From NCBI GenBank assembly GCA_963677475.2, contig CAXXQD010000023.1, positions 124,001 through 188,000 of the forward strand: 64,000 nt of DNA, read 5' to 3'. The translations under genes and the position numbers were made by a program. This stretch comes from JABMQB01 sp963677475 (GTDB taxonomy: Bacteria; Bacteroidota; Bacteroidia; Bacteroidales; Prolixibacteraceae). This document shows, in pieces, positions 33,379-42,725 of the stretch. The notes under the pieces were generated by a model. That model was not told where the DNA came from, searched no databases, and saw nothing but the letters and a program-made list of their open reading frames with translations. Numbering within the stretch: position 1 is the first letter of the stretch; each line of letters begins with the position of its first letter.

Positions 33379-36300
33379 TTAATCCCATTTACAAATAGAT
33401 TGGATATAATCTGCTGAACCATCTTTTAGCCAGGCATCCAATTGGGCTACTTCTTTCAATTGTTGCCCCCTTGAGCGTTTAACTTCAAAGAAGCCCGTGT
33501 TTAAATTATCCAATGATGTCATATCTCCCCACAATTTCTCAAATTGGGCTACCGGATAAATATCTTCCTGACCTTTTCCCCAACGTTTTTTTACTTCCTT
33601 CAAGGTAATGTAGGCAGGCATCAGTTGGGCCATATTAATAATTGCATCTTTCACTTTATCTGGCTGGTTTAAATCAGTTCTGTCTAAACCAAATGCCTTT
33701 AACATTGGATCGATCGAGAGCCAAAACGTATTGGAATTATAGTAGGTAAGGTTAAATTCAATCTTTTCATTAGGCAAGGCCATTCCTTCAATCAAACGCA
33801 CTTTACCGTTAATTTTTGCCAATCCTCCACCACGGTCGTCCAACCACCTTGGAATTACTTCAGCCAACAAATCGAAACCGTTTTGAATGTGTGCCCCAAG
33901 TATTTCAGGATCGGCATTTGCCCCAAGGGTATCAATGTTATGCACCAATAAATAGTTCAATCCCGGTTTATCTTTCAGCATTTTTTGAAGTGTTCCGTTA
34001 AGCAGCATATTGGGTATTTCAAACCAATGCCCTACCGGATGAATGCATTGTTCAGGTATATTTGCCGTGTAATCATCGCCTTCGCCGTTCGACTTTGCCC
34101 AGCTAATCAAGGCCTGATGGAAGCTTTCCTGCATTTTTTGTGCCTGTTCGTCCAACAACTGTTGCGGCATCTCATCCCAATAAAACCTCAGATCGCGTTC
34201 TGTCGGATATAAGCGCTGCCCAATAAACCGTCCTTTGGAAAGATAAACCGATTGGTCTAAACCCAACTGATTTATATAATCGGTAATTGGACCGTGGGTA
34301 AGATAACTCGTTGTAAAAACATGTGGGATTTTTGCCCCAAAACCTGCTGCAATTTTACGGTTTTTGGCAAGCTGTATATCCAGAAAATTACGATGAATGC
34401 CCGAAAAATTTATAAACGGATGAAGTGATTTTACCACTCCGGCGCCTTTAGTCCACCTGCTCCCAACTCCTCCAGCCAGGGTTACAATTGCCAATTCATT
34501 GTTTCGAATTGCTTTTTCCCCAATATCCTTGTTTTGTTTTTTTAAGTCCGATAGATTTATTATTTCGGAATTTAGAGGATCAGAAATTTTAGAGTTTACA
34601 GGCAACCTGTTTTGCGCCAATCCAATCCGTCCGGCTTTGAGCTTACTTTTAATTTCTTCATGGAATTCTTTATCAAACCCATTTTCATTGAGTAAATCAG
34701 GAAGTTTTTTACCTTCCTCGCCTGTGGCTTCCGTTTGAGGAATAATTCGTTCGAAAAGGTTCGTTATAAAGCTGGTATATTCTTTATTCTTCTTATATGA
34801 AACAGACAAAACTTTTAACTCATCGCGCTGAGAATCGGTTAGTTCACTGAGTTCATTTTTTAATAGCGATGGCAGTGTCAACGTATAATATTCATTTGGC
34901 AATAAGGCATCTTCTCCGATCTTCAGCTTGCCAAATGTTCCGTTTTCATTGATTTTAAAATCGTAAACCACCGGGTCCATTGCAAATGGTAATGATTCCT
35001 GCAATTGCTTTTTTAAGTTTTTCATTGTTTCAAGCAACCACGATTTTGCCTCTGCTTTTATTTCCGGATCGAATATAAAGCCCATTCCTCCGCCCGACAT
35101 TCCACCCATCATCCAGAATCCCCAAAACTGGTCATTATATTTTTCTCGGGTTTTACGAATTAATTTTTCGGTAAATGCATTTGATGCCCAGGGAATAATA
35201 TCCTGGATTGGTCCCTCAAAATTTTGTTGCGTAAAAGCCCCGATTTTTTGAATATCCCCATTTTTCAGTTCTTCTACAACGTGATTAAAGTATTTAATGG
35301 CGTTTTTACGTGCCTGCCATTCTTTTGGCGACCGAAGCAGGTACTTTTCGGTTACCATTTCCAAAATCGGACCAACATCTTGTGCCATTCCACCATGAAC
35401 TACAACCAAGGAGTCTTGAAGTTTTTTTCTTGTTTCTGAAGAAACATCTTCTTCTGTTAATATTTTATGTGTCGGAAGCAATTGTCCTGTGCTAATTCCA
35501 AATTCAGGATCGTTTTCTTTCGCCTTAGCCCCGCTTATTATTTTAATTCCTGGCCAAACGCCTCCCGAATCCTGCCAGCCTCCTCCCGAACCACCAAGCC
35601 ATTCGCCAAGAATTGCTTTGGCGGCCACCAACCTACGTTCGTTTTCTTCCAAAGCCCCATCAATATTATTTACCTGACCAGTGCCCCTTAAACAAAGGGA
35701 AATTAACGAAGCCAGCAAATTGGTTGAAACAGCCAGGCGTGAACCTTTTGGGATATTATTGACCTGGCTGACAATTTCGATCCCAAGCCCGGGGCCAACC
35801 ATATTTTCAAGCAAAGCACCAACCGACATTTGTATTCCTTCCAATCCGGGAGGAACAATGCCCGATGCAATTAGTGCAGCTTTTAATAAACCAAGATAGT
35901 CTTTTGCAAAATCAAATACTTCGGCGATTTGTTTAATGTCTGCGCTTGCTTCCAAATCGGTGCTGGTTAACCTGATCACAGGCTCCTCAATTACCCTTAA
36001 ATAGGTTTCAATAGGGGGAGCCGGCGTGTTTTGTGTCTCAGAAATGCATAAATCAACCGAGATATTTAAAACTTGGGCACCTTCCGGATAATCCATTCCC
36101 AAAAAGAAAATATCGCTCCAGCAACTGTGTGATAGATCCATCCGGACGGGTGTGGTTTCTGCCAATACCGGGAACAAGCCTGTTTTTGGGTCTTTTCGGG
36201 TCAAGCGTGAGTCGAAACGTAAAGGGTGATCAATTGGGTGCCCTATTCGAAACATCCAATTGTTTCCAGCAGTTGTACGAACGCTAATTTTCACCTGGTT

Positions 36301-36687
36301 GGCAAGCGTTTGAAAGCCCAGTTTATGGTAAGCATCTGCCAAAGCACTCGAAATTCCCTCGTTTGGCCCTTTGTTTTTTTGGATACGTAATAAAATCAAA
36401 ATTGCATCTTCAAACCTGCGCTGTAGAATATGCTCGTAGGCTTCGTATGGGATTAAACCTTCGGTTGTTGTTTCTTTTCTGAAGGGAATATAAAAACGAT
36501 GGATCGCATATAAGAAAAACAGTGCACGAACTTTTTCATAAAGATTTGAACTATTAATCCTGAACTGTTCCAGTGCTTCACATTCATCGATTAAGGTTTG
36601 GGTGCTTGAGTTTTCACAAAACGACTCAATGGACTGGTCCCTTTTATCGGCTTGTTGAGCTGTTATAATTTCAACCAGATATGCCAT
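33379..36687 (-). CDS. fusion of fucokinase-like GHMP kinase with UGP2-like UDP-sugar pyrophosphorylase
   Basis: A 1102-residue two-enzyme protein. After about 170 residues of helical leader, residues 180-600 carry GHMP kinase features of the fucokinase type: VRMDLSHSCWSD (181-192), NNIPKGSRLAVSTNLLASL for the ATP loop, GGSGGGWQDSGG (365-376), and MMGGMSGGGMGFIFDPE. The C-terminal part from about 730 is a eukaryote-like UGPase: LAGGVGSRWTKGAGVVKS for the nucleotide loop, LLVHNIDTLGANADPEIL near 915, RGGGLAKINGKVRLIEGMAL and YYNSNTFWLSIDPML. It would turn a free sugar into its 1-phosphate and then the UDP-sugar, a salvage route; both activities are inferred. Bacteroides Fkp joins the same kind of kinase to a GDP-fucose pyrophosphorylase in the opposite order. 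The GalU-like gene overlaps it by one base. Confidence 0.8.
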   Translation of the reverse strand: MAYLVEIITAQQADKRDQSIESFCENSSTQTLIDECEALEQFRINSSNLYEKVRALFFLYAIHRFYIPFRKETTTEGLIPYEAYEHILQRRFEDAILILLRIQKNKGPNEGISSALADAYHKLGFQTLANQVKISVRTTAGNNWMFRIGHPIDHPLRFDSRLTRKDPKTGLFPVLAETTPVRMDLSHSCWSDIFFLGMDYPEGAQVLNISVDLCISETQNTPAPPIETYLRVIEEPVIRLTSTDLEASADIKQIAEVFDFAKDYLGLLKAALIASGIVPPGLEGIQMSVGALLENMVGPGLGIEIVSQVNNIPKGSRLAVSTNLLASLISLCLRGTGQVNNIDGALEENERRLVAAKAILGEWLGGSGGGWQDSGGVWPGIKIISGAKAKENDPEFGISTGQLLPTHKILTEEDVSSETRKKLQDSLVVVHGGMAQDVGPILEMVTEKYLLRSPKEWQARKNAIKYFNHVVEELKNGDIQKIGAFTQQNFEGPIQDIIPWASNAFTEKLIRKTREKYNDQFWGFWMMGGMSGGGMGFIFDPEIKAEAKSWLLETMKNLKKQLQESLPFAMDPVVYDFKINENGTFGKLKIGEDALLPNEYYTLTLPSLLKNELSELTDSQRDELKVLSVSYKKNKEYTSFITNLFERIIPQTEATGEEGKKLPDLLNENGFDKEFHEEIKSKLKAGRIGLAQNRLPVNSKISDPLNSEIINLSDLKKQNKDIGEKAIRNNELAIVTLAGGVGSRWTKGAGVVKSLHPFINFSGIHRNFLDIQLAKNRKIAAGFGAKIPHVFTTSYLTHGPITDYINQLGLDQSVYLSKGRFIGQRLYPTERDLRFYWDEMPQQLLDEQAQKMQESFHQALISWAKSNGEGDDYTANIPEQCIHPVGHWFEIPNMLLNGTLQKMLKDKPGLNYLLVHNIDTLGANADPEILGAHIQNGFDLLAEVIPRWLDDRGGGLAKINGKVRLIEGMALPNEKIEFNLTYYNSNTFWLSIDPMLKAFGLDRTDLNQPDKVKDAIINMAQLMPAYITLKEVKKRWGKGQEDIYPVAQFEKLWGDMTSLDNLNTGFFEVKRSRGQQLKEVAQLDAWLKDGSADYIQSICKWD

Positions 36688-37547
36688 TATCCTAAGTCGT
36701 TATTGTATTTTTCACGGTCAATAAAAAACTGGGTCAATTCCGATAAAATCAAATCCCTGTCTTTCCCTGACAAAGAAATCGCCAGTTGAGCTTTTAACAA
36801 GCCATAATCCTGCCCCAGGTCATACCTCAGGTTATTCATTTCCAAAGCCAAATACTTGCTGTGTTTCGATAATTCGTCCAATGATTCGCTTAAGCCAAGG
36901 TTGCTATTTGGATTATTGGAACTGTTTTTTCTTAACAATTCCAATATTAAGGGTGTAAAAACATGCATCCCGAAAAAACACAGGTAGTATCCTGCCCTTA
37001 AGCCCGGAATCATTAAATATTGTTCGGCGTAGGTTGGTGTTGGTTTTTCCTTCACCTGATTAATTTGAAACAGTTGCTTCTTTCCCTGAATGCGCATGGC
37101 ACCAATGGTCCCAAAATTCATGATGCTGTTTTCGCGGGTTGCCTGAACAGTGGAAACCGAGCATTTATTATTCTGTGCCAGTTCAATTACCCGACGGGCA
37201 ATATTTTCACCTTCGCGGCTAAGGTATAAGTGGTCTCCAACCAGGTGCAAAAAAGCTTCATCATTCAAAAATGAAGATCCTGCCAAAAGCGCATGCCCAT
37301 ACCCCCGAGGATTGGATTGAGGAATAAAAGTGATGTTATTTTTTTTGGTCCCAAGGGCTTTCTCAAAATTTTCAATATCAGTGGGCTGAACCACCACCCC
37401 AATTTCTTTAATTCCTGCTGATAATATTTCTTCGATCAGGATTTCAAGGACCGACTTTTTATTTCTGTTTTTATCAATTAAAATTTGAAGTGGCAAATTA
37501 CGTTGATCAGGACCTGCCGCTGTTATTAGGGCTTTATTTATTTTCAT
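36687..37547 (-). CDS. GalU-like nucleotidyltransferase with a degenerate signature loop
   Basis: A 286-residue protein of the sugar nucleotidyltransferase fold. SVLEILIEEILSAGIKEIGV, FIPQSNPRGYGHALLAGSSF, HLVGDHLYLS, and QINQVKEKPTPTYAEQYLMI match UTP-glucose-1-phosphate uridylyltransferases. The normal signature loop GxGTRxxPxTK is altered to AAGPDQRNLPLQILIDK, keeping Arg and Pro but losing the second Gly and the Lys spacing, so activity is uncertain. Its stop shares one base with the start of the GHMP/UGP2 fusion, so the two are translated together. It could be a regulatory subunit or an enzyme with altered nucleotide binding. Confidence 0.72.
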   Translation of the reverse strand: MKINKALITAAGPDQRNLPLQILIDKNRNKKSVLEILIEEILSAGIKEIGVVVQPTDIENFEKALGTKKNNITFIPQSNPRGYGHALLAGSSFLNDEAFLHLVGDHLYLSREGENIARRVIELAQNNKCSVSTVQATRENSIMNFGTIGAMRIQGKKQLFQINQVKEKPTPTYAEQYLMIPGLRAGYYLCFFGMHVFTPLILELLRKNSSNNPNSNLGLSESLDELSKHSKYLALEMNNLRYDLGQDYGLLKAQLAISLSGKDRDLILSELTQFFIDREKYNNDLG

Positions 37548-37660
37548 ATACCTATATTTAACCTGTACCTCAAAATTAATAAGTTATTTGAATGTTTCAA
37601 GAAGTTTATAATGAATCAGCCTGAAACACTTCCTTTACTTAGTTTTTACATTTTATTTAG

Positions 37661-37697
37661 AAAAAACGGGACCCATGAAATTTTGAGCCCCGTTTTT
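37661..37697 (-). terminator. terminator after the triplicate C39-like gene
   Basis: AAAAACGGG and CCCGTTTTT pair in a 9-bp stem with a loop of about 17 bases, and the minus strand continues into TTTTTTC. It ends the gene at 37719. Confidence 0.65.
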
Positions 37698-37718
37698 CAT
37701 ATTTAAACTGTGCATTGA

Positions 37719-40700
37719 TTATTGCCTAACTATTTTCACTGACGATGATTTCCCACATGCTTGCACCGTTACAATGAACGAACCAACCGGGGCAAAACCG
37801 CCATTCGTTTTGCCATCCCATTGAACGACTTTCCTGCCTCCAGTCAGGTAATGAAGTTTTTGGGCGTAAACCAAATTTCCATTGATACTGGTAATGGCAA
37901 GGTTAACATCACAATCTCCACTGATATCGAATTCAATATTCAGGATTTCGTCTGCCTTACTTGGGTTTTTATATACAAGCAAGCTAAGTTCATCAGTTTC
38001 GGGTATCAGCTTAATTGAGGTCGGTACAAAGGTCATGGTAGAATCGTAGCTTTCGGAAACCACCGACTCAACCATTGCGGCATATTTACTGGTAGAAACC
38101 TGTGGGAGGTATGGTTCCCCGCTTTTCGACAAGCGCCAGTTTACGTATTGCTGCCTTGTTCCGGCAGAATCGCGCTGATTGGTATCATCTTTAAAATACA
38201 AACCTCTTGCTGAACCTACATCACTAACACCTGAAACAGTTACCCAATGCCCGCCATGCCTTTTCCCATCCTTGTCATAATATCCCCACTCAAGTTCAAC
38301 ATCTTCATCGCTTTCCATTTCATTTAAAAGCCATTCGAATGTTGGATCGGCTTTAGCCGAATCGTTTTTGTTATGGGCATAATGTTTATACTTACTATCT
38401 GGTGAAGGAATAGAGTCGGTTCCAAACTTGTAGCTTTGAAACTTAACTTTTATTGGTAATTTGTATTTATCAATAAATTCAAGTTTTGCTTTTATAAAAT
38501 TCTGTGTATAAACCCCGCCATTGTTTGCCCGGCTCATCATCGCACTTAACTCCTTTAGTTTTTCGCGATGGGTCGTATTTGATTTTATTTGAGGGAATTT
38601 ATTTTCGAGCCACTGCATACTGTTTGCTGCCCCAACCGGGCCACAGGCATTTTTATCGCCAGCATATCCCTCTACCGTAGTCGGGTTGTATTTTGACGAG
38701 TCAAGATCCATGTTAGGAACCTCGCAGCCACGATAATGCCAGATGATATCCGAACCATAATTGATATCTTCGAGCACCGAATAAAACTCCGGAACTTCCC
38801 TTGTTGCAGGTTCATCTGTATTAAGTGGTTTAAAGAACACCTCTGTTTCAACCGGCATGGGCACCATAGTCCCGTCAAAAAGGGCAGCACCATAATCCAA
38901 TATTCCGGGGCTTACGCCAAAACCAATATCAATTTGATTAATTACATCACCAGTTGCAAATCCTAACCATCCGAAATCAAACCAAAGCGAAAGCATTTGA
39001 TCGTTAGCGAATGGAGGTAAAAGAATGTTCCTGGCTATCCACACCGGGTCACTTCCTTCATCTTGTCGTGCAAACACATTCAGGAAACGGTTTTCATCAG
39101 CTGCAACAAAAGTGAACTCAAATAGCCCCTTCAATCCTTCCCACCAACCAAAACCTCCTTGATTATCCAGCTTTTTAACTTTTGGTTTTTGAATATCAAA
39201 AGTAATGGTTGAATCGTAGCTTTCGGAAACTACTGCTTCCATCATACAAATACTATTTTTTGATGAAAGTTGTGGCAGATATGGTTTCCCTTCTTTGTTA
39301 TATGCCACATTGGTAAATTGCTGCTTGGTTCCGCCGGCTTCTTTCTGATTGCCATCGTCTTTCACATACAAGCCACGATATTTCCCAACTTCGCTCACGC
39401 CCGATGCCGTTACCCAATGACCACCTAATGACCGTCCGGTAGTATCGTACCAGGCTATCCCAATTTCAACATCCTCATCGTCTTTCATTTCGTTAACCAG
39501 CCAATCCCATGTTGGATACGCCCCAGCTGAGTCGTTTTTGTTATCGGCAAAATGTTTGTATTTCGCATTTGGCGATGGAATACTGTCTGACCCAAAAAAT
39601 ATTCCTTGCATTTTAACGCGGATTGGCAATTTATATTTATCGATGAATGCAAGTTTTCCTTTCACAAAATTTTCATCGGAAACCGTTGAATTATTTGCCC
39701 TGTTCATAAACTTGCTCAACTCCTCCAACTTTTTGCGGTGGGTAGTTTTAGTATCAATTTCCTTGTACTTGTTTTCGAGCCACTGCATACTGTTTGCAGC
39801 TCCGGCTGGACCACAGGCATTTTTATCACCTGCATAGCCTTCCACTGTTGTGGGATTATAAGTTGATGAATCAAGATCAATATTTGGGACTGTGCAACCG
39901 CGATACTCCCAGGTTTTATAGGGTTCCAACTCAAAAGTTGGAAGATGGTTTGTTGGAATTGTAATTTCGATATCAGGGACATCGTTCTGATTTAATTTAA
40001 TTGCCAGTTTTTCCTGTGTAACGGGCAAAGCCATTAAAGGACCGAAAAAAGGAGTGCTATCGAAATCCTTCCCCTCATCTCCGAGTTCATATCCAATTTC
40101 TATATTAGATATTGATTCATTGGGCAAATATCCCAACCATGAAAAATCGAACCAAACCGATAGCTGCTGGCTTATATCAAATGGGGGCAGCATAACATTT
40201 TTAGCTATCCATTCCGGATCATCGGTCGTTCCGGGTTGCCTTGCAAATACATTTAAAACACGTACTTCATCAGATGGAGTAAAGGTAAATTCAAACAAAC
40301 CTTTCAGGTTATCCCATAGTGTGGGACCTTCTTCCACTTTTACTTGTTTTACTTCCGGGTTTTCGATGCCAAAAGTAATGGTTGAATCGTAACTTTCGGA
40401 AATAGCACTTTCCACCCAACAATAATTGTTGACGCCTTGCAGACCCGTCAAACGAGACCATCCGTCGTCGCCTTCTACCCAATTAACATAGGTCTGACGT
40501 GTGCCTCCTTCGCCTTCTTGCTCAGCATCATCTTTAAAATATAGTCCTTTTGCTGTACCAACATCACTGACACCCGTTAGCACAACCCAGTGCCCACCAT
40601 GCCGGTTTCCCGATCTGTCGTACCAACCAAACATTACTTCCACATCTTCACCTTTTTCCATTTCGCTTCTAATCCAGTCAAAAGTTGGTGGTTTACCAAT

Positions 40701-41987
40701 GCTATCGCTCTGATTTTCGGCAACATGCCCATATTTAGGGTTTGGTGACGCATAGCTCGAATCCCTGTTAAAGAAGCTTTGGTATTTTACATGGATAGGC
40801 AATTGGTGTTTATCAATAAACCCTAATTTTCCTTTTAACATTTGTTCGGTAGTGACCCCCTTTTCGTTTTCACGGTCCATGAGCTCACTCAGCTCCTCCA
40901 TTTTTTCGCGATGGGTTGTATTGCTTGAAGGAACATTTGGGTTTTTATCTTCCAACCACTGAAGGCTGTTTGCGGCACTCACCGGACCGCATGCATTCCA
41001 GTCGCCAACATTGCCTTCCATGTCCCTTGGATTATATTTGGATGAATCCAAATCGAGGTTTGGCACTTCGCAACCTCGATAGTGCCAGGTGATTACATTA
41101 ATTGGCTCCCACATGATTTCTGGAAATTCAAGAGGTATTTCCGGCTCGATGGCAACAGGGTTATTATCAGGAACATTGTAAGTAAAATCACCAACTTCAA
41201 CCCTTACAAATCCTTCTGTGGGAAATATGTCAGCAAGAGGTTCTTCTGAAACCATTATTGCAACATCAAGGAATGGTATATTTTGTCCATTACTTGCACC
41301 AAGAGGCTCTAAATCAACCCAGTGATCAATTAGTTGATTATCAGGAAAAGGCAGAATTGGTTGGTTTTGAACAATCCATCCTGGAGGTGCCGAAAGGTCG
41401 GGGTTATCAGGATTAGTACCAACGATATTCACAAACAATGGTGGTCCGTCCATCGGCGGAAAATTAAATTGAAAATTGCCCGTCGTTGAATTAAGTTGGT
41501 CAAACGGTGCAATAAAATCTGTTTGACGCACCTCAAATTCAAATGGAGGCGGATCAAGCACCTGAATTTGTAATGTTTGAGAATTATCACTTGGGTTAAT
41601 GTCATCAGAAGATGAAATCTCAAAGGTCACTTCCACATTAGTTTCAGGTCCAGGAACCCAATGTTCATTGAGACCCAAATATGCACTTGAATTTGGTTCA
41701 AAAACCTTCGTTCGGGCAGTAGATTGAAACAGTACCTTACCATTATCTGTATCAATTACCTCCACACTAAAATCAAGGTTGTTTGCAGGATACGCTTCAT
41801 CGTTTTTAACTTCTGCCAGAAATTTCACCACTCGATCACGATATACTTGTTCTCGAACACTAAACCAGCCCGATATGCGAGGATTACCCGCAAATAGATC
41901 AATATTTAGACAGAACATGAGCAAAAAAAACAGCACGTAAGGGAAGATTTTGAGGGCATTTAAATAGTTAAAGGTAAAATTTTTCAT
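37719..41987 (-). CDS. T9SS-type secreted protein with three C39-like cysteine-protease repeats
   Basis: A 1422-residue exported protein with a signal peptide (ending about residue 34, FAG). Residues 35-290 look like Ig/beta domains (RVVKFLAEVKNDEAYPANNL). Three repeats of about 390 residues follow. Each begins YRGCEVPNLDLDSSKYNP (about 302, 695, 1085), has the nucleophile region GDxNACGPxxAANSxQWLE (about 332, 727, 1114) and the His motif GGHWVxxxGVSxVG (about 466, 855, 1245), then QQYVNW/GLYFKDD, and a beta domain ending with KGLFEFTF. This is the layout of papain-like C39-type proteases; activity is untested. The end (about 1325-1422) is a FlgD-like, T9SS-type sorting domain with VQWDGKTNGGFAPVGSFIVT. 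A 9-bp terminator follows the stop. Confidence 0.82.
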   Translation of the reverse strand: MKNFTFNYLNALKIFPYVLFFLLMFCLNIDLFAGNPRISGWFSVREQVYRDRVVKFLAEVKNDEAYPANNLDFSVEVIDTDNGKVLFQSTARTKVFEPNSSAYLGLNEHWVPGPETNVEVTFEISSSDDINPSDNSQTLQIQVLDPPPFEFEVRQTDFIAPFDQLNSTTGNFQFNFPPMDGPPLFVNIVGTNPDNPDLSAPPGWIVQNQPILPFPDNQLIDHWVDLEPLGASNGQNIPFLDVAIMVSEEPLADIFPTEGFVRVEVGDFTYNVPDNNPVAIEPEIPLEFPEIMWEPINVITWHYRGCEVPNLDLDSSKYNPRDMEGNVGDWNACGPVSAANSLQWLEDKNPNVPSSNTTHREKMEELSELMDRENEKGVTTEQMLKGKLGFIDKHQLPIHVKYQSFFNRDSSYASPNPKYGHVAENQSDSIGKPPTFDWIRSEMEKGEDVEVMFGWYDRSGNRHGGHWVVLTGVSDVGTAKGLYFKDDAEQEGEGGTRQTYVNWVEGDDGWSRLTGLQGVNNYCWVESAISESYDSTITFGIENPEVKQVKVEEGPTLWDNLKGLFEFTFTPSDEVRVLNVFARQPGTTDDPEWIAKNVMLPPFDISQQLSVWFDFSWLGYLPNESISNIEIGYELGDEGKDFDSTPFFGPLMALPVTQEKLAIKLNQNDVPDIEITIPTNHLPTFELEPYKTWEYRGCTVPNIDLDSSTYNPTTVEGYAGDKNACGPAGAANSMQWLENKYKEIDTKTTHRKKLEELSKFMNRANNSTVSDENFVKGKLAFIDKYKLPIRVKMQGIFFGSDSIPSPNAKYKHFADNKNDSAGAYPTWDWLVNEMKDDEDVEIGIAWYDTTGRSLGGHWVTASGVSEVGKYRGLYVKDDGNQKEAGGTKQQFTNVAYNKEGKPYLPQLSSKNSICMMEAVVSESYDSTITFDIQKPKVKKLDNQGGFGWWEGLKGLFEFTFVAADENRFLNVFARQDEGSDPVWIARNILLPPFANDQMLSLWFDFGWLGFATGDVINQIDIGFGVSPGILDYGAALFDGTMVPMPVETEVFFKPLNTDEPATREVPEFYSVLEDINYGSDIIWHYRGCEVPNMDLDSSKYNPTTVEGYAGDKNACGPVGAANSMQWLENKFPQIKSNTTHREKLKELSAMMSRANNGGVYTQNFIKAKLEFIDKYKLPIKVKFQSYKFGTDSIPSPDSKYKHYAHNKNDSAKADPTFEWLLNEMESDEDVELEWGYYDKDGKRHGGHWVTVSGVSDVGSARGLYFKDDTNQRDSAGTRQQYVNWRLSKSGEPYLPQVSTSKYAAMVESVVSESYDSTMTFVPTSIKLIPETDELSLLVYKNPSKADEILNIEFDISGDCDVNLAITSINGNLVYAQKLHYLTGGRKVVQWDGKTNGGFAPVGSFIVTVQACGKSSSVKIVRQ

Positions 41988-42323
41988 AACTCTAATTTAT
42001 TGTTAAACAATTGGGTATGAAAGAATAAGTTACGAAATAATTTATTTATTTAAAACAATTCTAAATACAAGTGCCCAAAATAAAGAGTTTTTGGTATGAA
42101 ATTAAATTTGAATTATGAACATATTATACACTTATGTAGAATTTATTCATTGGGGAAGTATTTCAAGCCTTTGACAAAATGTTAATTATATTAGGTACAA
42201 ATTCCATAAAATTTTACCTATTAAAATTTTTAAATTAAACTTAAATAATCTTGAAATTCATATCGATGCATTTAGATATTGGAAATCATGGAAAGAGATG
42301 ACATCGGGTTATACAACCATCAG

Positions 42324-42360
42324 AAAATCCCCCTCAATCCCCCTTTTGCTAAGGGGGACA
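42324..42360 (+). repeat. C5/G5 hairpin repeat, copy 1
   Basis: AAAATCCCCCTCAATC is followed by the hairpin CCCCCTTTTGCTAAGGGGG and ACA. The stem is 7 bp (CCCCCTT/AAGGGGG) with a five-base loop. Confidence 0.75.
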
Positions 42361-42492
42361 ACTTTAGCACAATATAATTTCAACTCTATAGTGATTTGGA
42401 AATCGTCATACCTGACGGCAATCGAATATATTGTGTTTTGGGTAATGCAGTTTTTAACTGCATATTACTTTCGGCAGTAATCACTGCGCTTT

Positions 42493-42531
42493 AAAAATCC
42501 CCCTTATTCCCCCTTTTGCTAAGGGGGACAA
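42493..42531 (+). repeat. C5/G5 hairpin repeat, copy 2
   Basis: AAAAATCCCCCTTATTC is followed by the hairpin CCCCCTTTTGCTAAGGGGG and ACAA; it differs from copy 1 only in the spacer between the two C5 blocks. Confidence 0.75.
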
Positions 42532-42566
42532 AGAAAGTTGTTTATTCAAATTACGCATTATAAATT

Positions 42567-42599
42567 GTCCTTCTTGTACAAGAGGGATGAAGGGAGATT
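42567..42599 (-). repeat. diverged inverted copy of the C5/G5 repeat
   Basis: Read on the minus strand it goes AATCTCCCTTCATCCCTC, then TTGTACAAGAAGGACA. The order of blocks matches the other copies but several C have changed, and the loop is TTGTACAAG. Confidence 0.5.
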
Positions 42600-42698
42600 G
42601 ATTATTAAAAATTCGCAATACCCGATGAGAAACAAATTAAATTGAGTTTTGGGCAATGCGTTTAAAAGTCGCAATTTGCTCGAAAATCACCATACCTT

Positions 42699-42725
42699 AA
42701 AATCCCCCTCATCCCCCCTTTTGCT
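42699..42725 (+). repeat. C5/G5 hairpin repeat, copy 3, left part split by the IS element
   Basis: AAAATCCCCCTCATC, CCCCCTTTTGCT is cut here by the insertion; the right part AAGGGGGAAGA resumes at 44258, after the duplicated TTTGCT. Confidence 0.75.

Larger units (their letters stand above)
41988..42725. other. gene-poor intergenic field of dispersed repeats
   Basis: No gene was recognised in this 738-base stretch. It is AT rich until about 42300, then holds three copies of the C5/G5 hairpin repeat, one diverged inverted copy, an 8-bp hairpin ATGCAGTT-TTT-AACTGCAT at 42445-42463, and two short related blocks that both read GTTTTGGG(T/C)AATGC (about 42434 and 42644). Its right end is the left edge of the IS4-family element. 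Confidence 0.6.

Noticed and set aside
33379..36687. Bacteroides-type Fkp (fucokinase/GDP-fucose pyrophosphorylase)
   Set aside because: The pyrophosphorylase half is UGP2-like, not GDP-fucose type, and the domain order is reversed.
42298..42480. 60-residue plus-strand reading frame in the repeat field
   Set aside because: It is formed from C5/G5 repeats and has no coding character.
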